This document shows positions 1-5,824 of a DNA stretch of 7,197 nt, piece after piece (positions within the stretch are counted from its first letter, which is position 1; each line of letters opens with the position of its first letter). A program made the position numbers and the translations under genes. The notes below the pieces were generated by a model, which had not been told where the DNA came from, did not search any database, and worked only from the letters and a program-made list of their open reading frames with translations. Source of the stretch: Pseudomonadota bacterium (GTDB lineage: Bacteria > Pseudomonadota > Gammaproteobacteria > Burkholderiales > Burkholderiaceae_D); the NCBI GenBank assembly GCA_023392035.1, contig JAEVZY010000222.1, forward strand, positions 1-7,197, given 5' to 3'.

Positions 1-872
1 GCGTGATGTGGGATGGCCGCGAGACTGCGATCGATCCGGCCTCGCCCCTGTGCGTGCTGTTCACCGCCACCTGCTATGCCTCCACTCGCGACAGTTTGCT
101 GAAGCAGGCGCTGACGGCATCGCGCACCCATCAGCAAATGGCGGACGGCTTTTCGGCAGCGGACCTGGACGCCATCGTGGGCTTCGAATCGAGCCTGTTC
201 AGCGCGCAGAAGAGCGGCAATCTGACCGGCGATCTGAGCGCGGGCGGCGCCAGCGGCGGTACCGGCGCGCTGTCCCAGAGCGAGTTCTGGTTCGGCATGA
301 ACAATTTCGAGAGCGGCGACTACAGGAGCGGCGCGCCGTTCTCGACCCGCGTGTTCACCAGCTTCGATGCCTGGAGCGCGGCTACGCCCTCGGCCCAATC
401 CGGCGTCGATGCCGGCCAGGCCGATGCGCGGCGCGCGGTGGCGCGCGGCCAGGCATTGTTCAACAGCCGGGTGGTGCCGGGCATGAGTTCGGCTTCGATC
501 CAGCGCACTTGCAGCGGCTGCCATGGCACGCCCAATGTCGGCAGCGCATCGATCCCGCGGCTGGAGAACATCGGCAGCTCGGACGCCTCGCGCCGTACAC
601 CCGATCTGCCCTTGTACACGCTGCGCAATCGCCAGACCGGACAGCTGCTGCAGAGCACCGATCCCGGTGCGGCCATGGTCAGCGGCCGCTGGGCCGATAT
701 CGGCAAATTCAAGGTGCCGGGGCTGCGCGGACTTGCCGCGCGCGCCCCCTATTTCCACGACGGCAGCGCCGCGACCCTGCGCGATGTGGTGCTGTTCTAC
801 AACACACGCTTCCAGATGAATCTCTCGCAGCAAGAGATCAGCGATCTGGCGGCTTTTCTGGCGGCGCTATGA
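1..872 (+). CDS. MauG/cytochrome c peroxidase-like di-haem protein, C-terminal part (5' partial)
   Basis: This is the C-terminal 289 or so residues of a periplasmic di-haem c-type cytochrome of the bacterial cytochrome c peroxidase/MauG superfamily, which reduces H2O2 or oxidises protein partners. Codons run in frame from base 3. The opening Val/Met-Met-Trp-Asp-Gly-Arg-Glu matches the WDGR segment that in this family lies after the first haem, so the start and first CXXCH are upstream of the window. The second haem site is CSGCH at residues 170-174 (bases 510-524). It is followed by the family-typical KVPGLRGLAARAPYFHDGS stretch near residues 235-255 and a TLRDVVLFYN helix. By eye, Tyr266 (bases 798-800) falls where classical peroxidases carry the axial Met and MauG carries Tyr, so a MauG-like type is favoured. 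Cys17 and Cys24 might form a disulphide. The TGA stop overlaps the next ATG, suggesting translational coupling. The family is secure; the substrate is unknown. Confidence 0.9.
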   Translation, partial: VMWDGRETAIDPASPLCVLFTATCYASTRDSLLKQALTASRTHQQMADGFSAADLDAIVGFESSLFSAQKSGNLTGDLSAGGASGGTGALSQSEFWFGMNNFESGDYRSGAPFSTRVFTSFDAWSAATPSAQSGVDAGQADARRAVARGQALFNSRVVPGMSSASIQRTCSGCHGTPNVGSASIPRLENIGSSDASRRTPDLPLYTLRNRQTGQLLQSTDPGAAMVSGRWADIGKFKVPGLRGLAARAPYFHDGSAATLRDVVLFYNTRFQMNLSQQEISDLAAFLAAL

Positions 873-2473
873 AAACATTCCCCGGACCCGGTGCTGGCCG
901 TTGGGCGCATGCCCTGCCTGTGTTGCTCTTGTCGGGCCTGCTGGCGGCCTGCGGCGGTGGCGGCGGCGCGAGCGACGCGCTGCCGACTCAATCGGCTTCC
1001 AGCGGTACCGGCGGCAATACGAGCGGCAATGATGGTGGCAACAATGCTGGCAACAACGGCGGCAACAACGGCGGCAACAACAATGGACCCGATCCGGCAT
1101 TGGTCGGCCAGTGGTCTGACCTGCTGTACTGGCCGCAAGTGGGCGTGCATCTGCAGTTGCTGCCCAACGGGAATGTGCTGTCCTGGGCCTATCGCTACGA
1201 CGATCACGACGAAACCAACAGCAGCAAGCAGGTGTTCGAAGTGCAGATCCCGAGCGGCGGCGTGCCGCAGCTGGTGCGCCATGTCGACAACACCACCACC
1301 AATATTGCCTGCAGCGGCTTTACGCTGTTGGCCGATGGGCGCATGTTCGCCGCCGGCGGCGAGGGCGATGATGGCGGACTGGCGGCGACCAACATCTACG
1401 ATTTCGCCAGCGGCACCTGGACCCGCATCGCCGACGGCAATGGCAAGCGCTGGTATCCGACCACCACCACGCTCGCCAATGGCGAGGTGCTGACGTTGGG
1501 CGGCTTGATCGACTTCGCCACCGAGACTTCCAATCCCTTGCCCCAGGTCTGGTCCAGCCTGTCCGGCTGGCGCGACCTGACGACGGCGGTGGCCAACGAC
1601 CTCGGGATTTATCCGCGCATGCATCTGGCCCCCAACGGCCGCGTCTTCAAGTCGGGCATGCAGGAATTGACGCGTTATCTGGACACCAGCGGCACGGGCA
1701 GTTGGAGCGATGTCGGCCTGCTCAAGAACAGCGGCGGGCGCGACTACGGCAGCTCCGTCATGTATGGTCCGGGCCAGGTGATGGCGCTGGGCGGCGGCGA
1801 TCCGCCCACCGCCAGTGCCGAAGTGATCGACCTCAACGACGCCGTGCCCGCCTGGCGCTGGGCGCAGCCGATGCGTTATGCGCGGCGGCACCTGAACGCC
1901 ACCCTGCTGGCCGACGGCAAGATACTGGTTACCGGCGGCACCAGTTCGCCCGGCTTCAACGATGCCACCGCAGCGGCCTTGCCGGCCGAGATGTGGGACC
2001 CGGCCAGCGGCAGCTGGAGCACCATGGCCAGCATGGCCACGCCGCGCGTGTACCACTCCACCGCCTTGCTGCTGCCCGATGGCCGGGTGCTGGCTTCCGG
2101 CGGCGGCGATCCGGCGCCGGTGAACGGCAGCGACAACGTCGATTCGCAAATCTATTCGCCGCCTTACCTGTTCAAGGGCGCGCGTCCGGTAATCAGCAGT
2201 GCGCCCGCCACGGTGGCCTATGGCGCCCGCTTCTGGGTCGGCACGCCGGATGCCGCCGGCATTGCCCGCGCCACCTGGATCAGGCTTGGTTCGGTGACGC
2301 ATGCCTTCAACAACAGCCAGCGCATCGCCGAGCTGACTTTCACCCGCTCGGCCAATGGCCTGAACCTGGATGCGCCGACCGATCCCAACCTGGTGCCGCC
2401 GGGGCATTACATGCTGTTCCTGCTCAATGCGCAGGGCGTGCCTTCGGTGGCCCGCATCGTCCAGATTTTGTGA
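869..2473 (+). CDS. Lipoprotein copper radical oxidase (galactose oxidase/glyoxal oxidase/GlxA-like, kelch + DUF1929)
   Basis: A 534-residue exported protein predicted to be a copper radical oxidase, oxidising an alcohol or aldehyde with O2 to give H2O2 on the outer face of a membrane. Residues 1-28 form a lipoprotein signal with lipobox LAAC (Cys28). Residues 46-73 are a Gly/Asn linker, then kelch-type repeats (GGE near 163, LGG near 211, GGG near 309, TGG near 356, GGG near 411) make a seven-bladed propeller. The C-terminal early-set (DUF1929) domain runs from about 438 to 533. Key residues match the fungal enzymes: Cys148 (CSG) and Tyr196 (RWYP) for the Cys-Tyr cofactor, Tyr395-His396 (VYH) and His478 (GSVTH) for copper. 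The frame stays open upstream to base 8, but ATG 869 is chosen because it overlaps the preceding stop as ATGA and directly precedes the signal peptide. Substrate cannot be read from the sequence. Confidence 0.9.
   Translation: MKTFPGPGAGRWAHALPVLLLSGLLAACGGGGGASDALPTQSASSGTGGNTSGNDGGNNAGNNGGNNGGNNNGPDPALVGQWSDLLYWPQVGVHLQLLPNGNVLSWAYRYDDHDETNSSKQVFEVQIPSGGVPQLVRHVDNTTTNIACSGFTLLADGRMFAAGGEGDDGGLAATNIYDFASGTWTRIADGNGKRWYPTTTTLANGEVLTLGGLIDFATETSNPLPQVWSSLSGWRDLTTAVANDLGIYPRMHLAPNGRVFKSGMQELTRYLDTSGTGSWSDVGLLKNSGGRDYGSSVMYGPGQVMALGGGDPPTASAEVIDLNDAVPAWRWAQPMRYARRHLNATLLADGKILVTGGTSSPGFNDATAAALPAEMWDPASGSWSTMASMATPRVYHSTALLLPDGRVLASGGGDPAPVNGSDNVDSQIYSPPYLFKGARPVISSAPATVAYGARFWVGTPDAAGIARATWIRLGSVTHAFNNSQRIAELTFTRSANGLNLDAPTDPNLVPPGHYMLFLLNAQGVPSVARIVQIL
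1037..1084 (+). repeat. Four tandem 12-bp units encoding the Gly-Asn linker
   Basis: Four consecutive 12-bp units (consensus GGCAACAACGGC) start at 1037, 1049, 1061 and 1073. The middle two are identical, and the outer two differ only in the last codon or two. They are in phase with the oxidase reading frame and encode GNNA-GNNG-GNNG-GNNN. The repeat lies between the lipobox and the catalytic propeller and probably acts as a flexible tether. Because the unit is a multiple of three, gain or loss of copies would change linker length without a frameshift. Confidence 0.85.
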
Positions 2474-2479
2474 GTGAAC

Positions 2480-2707
2480 ATGGGCCGGTTGCGCATCCTG
2501 TTCCTCTGCGGCTGCTTGCTGTGCCCAATGGCCGGCATGGCGCATCAGGGCGGGCATTCCGAACTGTCCAAAGCAGGGCAGGGCGCCGGCAGCAAAGCCC
2601 GGCTGAAGCCAAACACCCCGGCGCCGGCCGAGGCGTCCCCGCCGCAGCGCTTTTGCATGAAGAATGCGCAAGGCAAGCTACACTGCATTCCGTTCGGCCC
2701 GCACTGA
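2480..2707 (+). CDS. Small secreted His/Cys-containing protein of unknown function
   Basis: A 75-residue protein that I do not recognise. It has a clear Sec signal: basic residues Arg3 and Arg5, then a hydrophobic core rich in Leu and Cys (residues 6-18), with plausible cleavage after Gly19-Met20-Ala21. The mature part would begin His22-Gln-Gly-Gly-His26, continue through a Lys/Pro/Ala-rich stretch and end with a CX9C pair (Cys59, Cys69) and His68 and His75. ATG 2480 is preferred; a GTG at 2474 directly after the oxidase stop would add two residues. No strong ribosome-binding site is seen for either, so translation may be coupled to the oxidase 6 bp upstream. Its position argues for a role with the copper oxidase or cytochrome, for example metal binding, but that is inference. 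The signal peptide and tight spacing make it a likely real gene. Confidence 0.65.
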   Translation: MGRLRILFLCGCLLCPMAGMAHQGGHSELSKAGQGAGSKARLKPNTPAPAEASPPQRFCMKNAQGKLHCIPFGPH

Positions 2708-2716
2708 AGCGGTCGA

Positions 2717-2745
2717 TTGACAAGTGCGCGCATGGCGGCAATCAT
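2717..2745 (+). promoter_or_regulatory. Sigma70-type promoter for the Bug-family gene
   Basis: TTGACA (2717-2722) is a perfect -35 hexamer. After a 17-bp spacer, AATCAT (2740-2745) matches the -10 consensus at 4 of 6 positions. Transcription would start near 2752, leaving a leader of about 28 bases before ATG 2780 that contains the GGGGAG ribosome-binding site. The position just after the small secreted gene suggests the binding-protein gene can be transcribed independently of the oxidase operon. Confidence 0.5.
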
Positions 2746-2779
2746 CCCCAGCTTTCAGCCGAACAGGGGAGTTCAGGAA

Positions 2780-3757
2780 ATGCCGGCATCACCATCGCGT
2801 CGCGCGCTGCTCATGGCCTTGGCAGCTTGCGCTTTGAGCGGGCCGGCCCTGGCCGACGAATGGCCGGCCAAGCCGATCCGGGTGGTGGTGGGATTCGCGC
2901 CGGGCTCCACGCCCGACATCCTGGCCCGGCTGGTCTCGGAGCGCCTGGCGCAAAGGCTGGGCAAGCCGGTGCTGGTGGAAAACAAGCCGGGGGCGGCGGG
3001 CAATATCGGCGTCGATGCGGTCGCCAAGGCGGTGCCGGATGGCTATACCTTCGGCGTCACCATCTCCGGGCCGCTGGCGGCCAACAGCCTTTTGTTCCGC
3101 CATCTGCCCTACAAGCCGGAATCCGACCTGGCCATGGTATCGATTGCCGCCACCCAGCCCAGCGTGCTGGTAGTGACGCCGCAAAGCGGGATCCATGACA
3201 TGCCAGGCCTGCTGGCGCAATTGAAGGCGCAACCCGGCAAGTTCAACTACGCCTCGATGGGCACGGGCAGCATTTCGCACCTGGCGCTGGCGGCGCTGGC
3301 CGCCCGAAGCGGGACCGAGATCGTGCACGTTCCCTATGCCGGCTCCGGCCAGGCGGTGATGGCGCTGTTGGCGGGCGATGCGCAGCTGGCTGTGTTGCCG
3401 GCGGTGGCGGTGATACAGCAGGTGAAAGCCGGCAAACTGCGCGCGCTGGCGGTGGCCACCGCACGGCGTTCCAGCGTGCTGCCCAACTTGCCGACCCTGG
3501 CCGAATCGGGCCTGCAGGATGTGCAAGGCGATGCCTGGATGGGATTCATCGCGCCGGCCGGCACCGCCCCGGCGATCCTGAATCGCATGCAGGCGGAAAT
3601 CGCCGCCATCGTCAAATCATTGGACGTCATTGAAAAGCTTCACGCACAGTTGATGGAGCCGGTCGGCAGCAGCGCAGCCCAGATGCGCGCCACCGTGCAA
3701 GCCGACCTGGCGCGCTGGCGGCCGGTGATACGCAGGAATGGAATTACGCTGGACTGA
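2780..3757 (+). CDS. Bug/TctC-family tripartite tricarboxylate transporter substrate-binding protein
   Basis: A 325-residue periplasmic solute-binding protein of the Bug family, which captures small carboxylates or related organic compounds for TctAB-type transport or for signalling. The mature N-terminus has the family hallmark: WPAKPIRVVVGFAPGSTPDILARL (about residues 27-50), then LGKPVLVENKPGAAGNIG and the PDGYT turn. Residues 1-25 are a signal peptide ending ALA before Asp26. SRRALL resembles a Tat motif, and LAAC at 14-17 could be misread as a lipobox, so the export route is uncertain. ATG 2780 is chosen because the signal starts there and GGGGAG lies 8 bases upstream; the frame also opens at 2717, inside the predicted promoter. 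No tctA or tctB partner is present, which is common for orphan Bug genes in Burkholderiales. The ligand is unknown. It converges on hicB with 30 bp between stops and no clear T-tailed hairpin. Confidence 0.92.
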   Translation: MPASPSRRALLMALAACALSGPALADEWPAKPIRVVVGFAPGSTPDILARLVSERLAQRLGKPVLVENKPGAAGNIGVDAVAKAVPDGYTFGVTISGPLAANSLLFRHLPYKPESDLAMVSIAATQPSVLVVTPQSGIHDMPGLLAQLKAQPGKFNYASMGTGSISHLALAALAARSGTEIVHVPYAGSGQAVMALLAGDAQLAVLPAVAVIQQVKAGKLRALAVATARRSSVLPNLPTLAESGLQDVQGDAWMGFIAPAGTAPAILNRMQAEIAAIVKSLDVIEKLHAQLMEPVGSSAAQMRATVQADLARWRPVIRRNGITLD

Positions 3758-3787
3758 AGGCCTGCGGCGATATTCGCGGACCGAAGA

Positions 3788-4165
3788 TCAGGCTGCGCGT
3801 TTGCTCCGCTTGGGAGGCGTGCGCACTTTATTTACGGTCTGTACGGCATGCAGCAAGACCTCCCCCGCCCACTGATTCAGGCTCTTTCCTTCTGATTGTG
3901 CGGCCACTATGGCCCGTCCGTGTATTTCCGGCGGAATGCGCAGCAGCAGCTTGCCCGATGCGGGTTTCTCGGGCGTGACGCCTTCCTGTTCGCATTCGGC
4001 GAGATAGTCTTCCACCGATTTTTTGAATTCACGACGCAGCTGCGCCACCGTGTCGCCGTGAAAGCTGATGATGCTGCGCAGGCCGAGAATTCGGCCGACG
4101 AAGATGTCGTCCCTGTCGTCAAATTCGATACGGGCGGTATAGCCCTTGTGGGTCATGCTGTTCAT
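3788..4165 (-). CDS. hicB: HicB-family antitoxin
   Basis: A 125-residue antitoxin of a type II HicAB pair, which binds and neutralises HicA and normally represses its own operon. The N-terminal HicB fold is visible (YTARIEFDDRDDIFVGRILGL, then ISFHGDTVAQLRREFKKSVEDYL, residues 9-55). A ribbon-helix-helix DNA-binding segment follows (KLLLRIPPEIHGRAIVAAQSEGKSLNQWAGEVL, about residues 72-104), then a basic tail (PPKRSKRAA). The frame extends upstream to 4258, but ATG 4165 is preferred: GGAG lies 7 bases upstream (complement of 4173-4176), its ATGA overlaps the hicA stop, and residues from there match the family start. A second ATG at 4156 is possible. Toxin-first order is usual for hicAB. Confidence 0.9.
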   Translation of the reverse strand: MNSMTHKGYTARIEFDDRDDIFVGRILGLRSIISFHGDTVAQLRREFKKSVEDYLAECEQEGVTPEKPASGKLLLRIPPEIHGRAIVAAQSEGKSLNQWAGEVLLHAVQTVNKVRTPPKRSKRAA

Positions 4166-4416
4166 GGTGTTACTCCAGCCCGGATGAGCAATTCTCGCGC
4201 TTCTTCGACCTGATACCGTTTTGCTTCCTTGCCGGGGTGCGGCCGATGGCAGCGCCATTGTTCGCCATTCAGCTCAATCTTCACGCGCGATCCCTCGCGT
4301 TCGGAAACGCTGCCGCCCAATCCTTTGATCAGTGCTTCTATATCGGAAAAGAAGATGGACGCCGAAGTCGGCTTGGCGAAAATCGCAAGCAGGGTTTTTT
4401 GCTGACGGGCGTTCAT
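4162..4416 (-). CDS. hicA: HicA-family toxin (mRNA interferase)
   Basis: An 84-residue toxin of the HicA double-stranded-RNA-binding-like family, which cleaves mRNA and tmRNA when free of HicB. It has the longer subfamily layout: RQQKTLLAIFAKP at the start, SDIEALIKGLGGSVSEREGSRVKIELNG in the middle and the conserved CHRPHPGKEA block (residues 56-65), ending LLIRAGVTP. In short HicA proteins such as the E. coli one, the catalytic His follows the Gly-Ser of this region. Here the equivalent residue is Arg44, while His57 and His60 are kept; I believe this is common in the subfamily, so it need not mean inactivity. ATG 4416 is preferred over an in-frame TTG at 4434. No strong ribosome-binding site is seen. 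Its stop overlaps the hicB ATG by 4 bp. Confidence 0.88.
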   Translation of the reverse strand: MNARQQKTLLAIFAKPTSASIFFSDIEALIKGLGGSVSEREGSRVKIELNGEQWRCHRPHPGKEAKRYQVEEARELLIRAGVTP

Positions 4417-4428
4417 CCCGCAGGATGA

Positions 4429-4443
4429 TATCAATTTTTGATA
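4429..4443. promoter_or_regulatory. Palindrome upstream of hicA, candidate HicB operator
   Basis: TATCAA-TTT-TTGATA is a perfect inverted repeat with 6-bp arms, ending 12 bp upstream of the hicA ATG. It overlaps TGATATCA (4426-4433), itself an 8-bp palindrome. A TTGAAA hexamer on the minus strand (complement of 4452-4457) could serve as a -35 box, which would put the palindrome in the promoter core, although no good -10 box is seen. HicB antitoxins with a ribbon-helix-helix domain bind such sites to autoregulate. The site is AT-rich without a GC stem, so it is not a terminator for the upstream gene. Assignment to HicB is inference. Confidence 0.4.
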
Positions 4444-4453
4444 GCGTTGGTTT

Positions 4454-5587
4454 TCAAAACGGCGACTGCCATCCCACTCTCAACCTGCGGCCGCTGCCCC
4501 AGCCGTCCGGCAGGCCGTCGGCGCGGCGGTTGGTGATGTCGTCCAGCGCCAGGAAGGCCTGGCGGCGGCCGCTTTTCCAGGCCAGCATCAAGCCGGCTTC
4601 GGCCGCGCCGCCAGTTTGGGTATTGTTGCTGCTGTCCAGGCGCTTGCCATACCAGGTCAGGCTGGCATGCAGCTGCAGCGCACCCGCCAGCGGCAGGCCG
4701 AAGCCGCCGGTGGCTTGCTGTTGCGGCCGATAGCGCAAATCCACGCCGCTGTCCGGGTCGTAGGAGCTCAAGTGGGCGGCGTGCAGATAGACCTGGCTGC
4801 CGCCTGCAAAGCGGCGTGAAATGCTGGCTTCCATGCCGCGCGTGTACACGCGGGCGCGGCTGATCAAACTGGGCGGCAGCGCGCCATCCAGGTCCAGCAT
4901 GTCGCGGTAATACGCCTGGAATACCGACAGGCGCGTGCGCCACGCCGAGGCCTGGGCGTTGGCGATGAAGAATTCCATTTGCTGGCTGCGCTCGGTGCCG
5001 ACCTGGCCATTCCCGGCCAATTGGTTGGCGGTGGTATAGAAACCCGGACTGCGCGAGGAGCGGCTCAGCCTGACGCCCGCCAATACCGGTCCGCCTTCGG
5101 GTTCCCAGTGCAGGCTCAGCCCCGGTTGCTGGAACGATCCATATTGGGCGCTGCTTTGCTGCTTGAGGTTGACGCGCACAGTCCACGGACCGAAGGACTT
5201 GTACAGGCCGCCGCTGAGCAGGTTGCCGTTGCCGCCGCCGGCACCGGTACTACTGCCCAGGACCGGCAGCCGGAAGGCGGCCGAGATCAGGCTCGGGTCG
5301 TGTCGCGCGTCCTGCACGTCCAGCGAAAAAGACCAGCCGGCGCGGTTGGTCCAGGCAAAGCCGCGTGGCGTGAATCCCGGCGTCACCGGCAGCGCGGGCC
5401 AGACGGACTGGGCTTGCAAGCGCCAGGGGCGCATCAGCATTTCCTGGGTCAGGCTGGCCGGCTCCAGGGTGTCCTGGCCGAAAGTGGCCTGGGCTTGTGC
5501 CAGCGCCGGCAGCAGGGCCAGCGCCGCCATCGGCAGCCATGGCCCGGCTTGCGACTTGCGACTCCGATTCGATGCTCCCCGGCGCAT
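4454..5587 (-). CDS. Short exported TonB-dependent-receptor-like outer-membrane barrel, no plug domain
   Basis: A 377-residue predicted outer-membrane beta-barrel. Residues 1-34 are a signal peptide: basic N-terminus, hydrophobic WLPMAALALLPALA, cleavage after QAQA. The rest alternates polar and hydrophobic residues as in porin strands. The stretch from about 195 to 260 (TERSQQMEFFIAN, then SVFQAYYRDMLDLDG, then RVYTRGMEASISRRF) is reminiscent of TonB-dependent receptor barrels. The C-terminal strand ends in Phe, as outer-membrane proteins do. Full receptors are usually 600-900 residues with a plug of about 150 residues after the signal; here the signal leads straight into barrel-like sequence. 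ATG 5587 is chosen for the signal peptide and an AGAG about 9 bases upstream; the frame is open much further, but that part is antisense to ybiT. Substrate unknown. The family is inferred by eye and is moderately secure. Confidence 0.65.
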   Translation of the reverse strand: MRRGASNRSRKSQAGPWLPMAALALLPALAQAQATFGQDTLEPASLTQEMLMRPWRLQAQSVWPALPVTPGFTPRGFAWTNRAGWSFSLDVQDARHDPSLISAAFRLPVLGSSTGAGGGNGNLLSGGLYKSFGPWTVRVNLKQQSSAQYGSFQQPGLSLHWEPEGGPVLAGVRLSRSSRSPGFYTTANQLAGNGQVGTERSQQMEFFIANAQASAWRTRLSVFQAYYRDMLDLDGALPPSLISRARVYTRGMEASISRRFAGGSQVYLHAAHLSSYDPDSGVDLRYRPQQQATGGFGLPLAGALQLHASLTWYGKRLDSSNNTQTGGAAEAGLMLAWKSGRRQAFLALDDITNRRADGLPDGWGSGRRLRVGWQSPF

Positions 5588-5715
5588 GTCGATCCACTCT
5601 TGCTGTTGTTCCTGACCACATGATTGGTCTGGCCAAGCTGACAGGGTTTGCGCGGCCGCAGCCAAAAAGCGTCGAATTGGCCCGGATCGCGCCGGCCGAT
5701 GATCTTCGCCAAGTC

Positions 5716-5736
5716 TTGTCAGATTTGCTCTGACAA
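5716..5736. promoter_or_regulatory. Perfect inverted repeat in the divergent intergenic region, candidate operator
   Basis: TTGTCAGA-N5-TCTGACAA, with perfect 8-bp arms and a 5-base centre (TTTGC). It sits in the 237-bp region between the divergently transcribed barrel gene (minus) and ybiT (plus), about 130 bp from the former start and 89 bp from the latter. The symmetry and spacing suit a dimeric repressor or activator. It lacks a following T-run and is not GC-rich, so it is unlikely to be a terminator. The cognate regulator is not in the window. Confidence 0.4.
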
Positions 5737-5782
5737 TTGCCGCAAGCCAGGGGTGAAGGGCGGTAAGACGGGCAGCGAATGC

Positions 5783-5788
5783 TAGAAT
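5783..5788 (+). promoter_or_regulatory. Candidate -10 box for ybiT
   Basis: TAGAAT matches the sigma70 -10 consensus at 5 of 6 positions and lies 36 bases before the GTG start at 5825. No convincing -35 hexamer is found at 16-18 bp spacing, so the promoter would depend on another element or be weak. GAGG at 5814-5817 is the ribosome-binding site, 7 bases before GTG. Confidence 0.35.
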
Positions 5789-5824
5789 CCCGCTCTTCCC
5801 CGCTGTTCCCTCCGAGGTTTTTCC

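Noticed and set aside
1003..1086. CRISPR-like or non-coding repeat
   Set aside because: The repeats are contiguous 12-bp units in phase with the oxidase frame, without spacers, so they are a coding linker.
797..2671. Long minus-strand open frame of 624 codons antisense to the copper oxidase gene
   Set aside because: It lies opposite a gene with a full set of family motifs. Its translation is rich in Arg, Gly, Ala and His with no domain, as expected for a GC-rich shadow frame.
2789..3526. Minus-strand open frame opposite the Bug-family gene
   Set aside because: It is a Gln/Arg/His-rich shadow of a well-supported coding sequence and has no recognisable motif.
3758..3787. Bidirectional terminator between the Bug gene and hicB
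   Set aside because: Only a weak GCGA/TCGC hairpin is present, with no T-run on either strand.
5614..5636. Short overlapping inverted repeats GACCA-N6-TGGTC and TTGG-N5-CCAA
   Set aside because: The arms are only 4-5 bp and are expected by chance; no supporting promoter elements were found.
5588..5824. Cobalamin or other riboswitch upstream of the barrel gene
   Set aside because: I looked for a B12-box-like segment and conserved stems because TonB receptors often carry one; none was recognisable.
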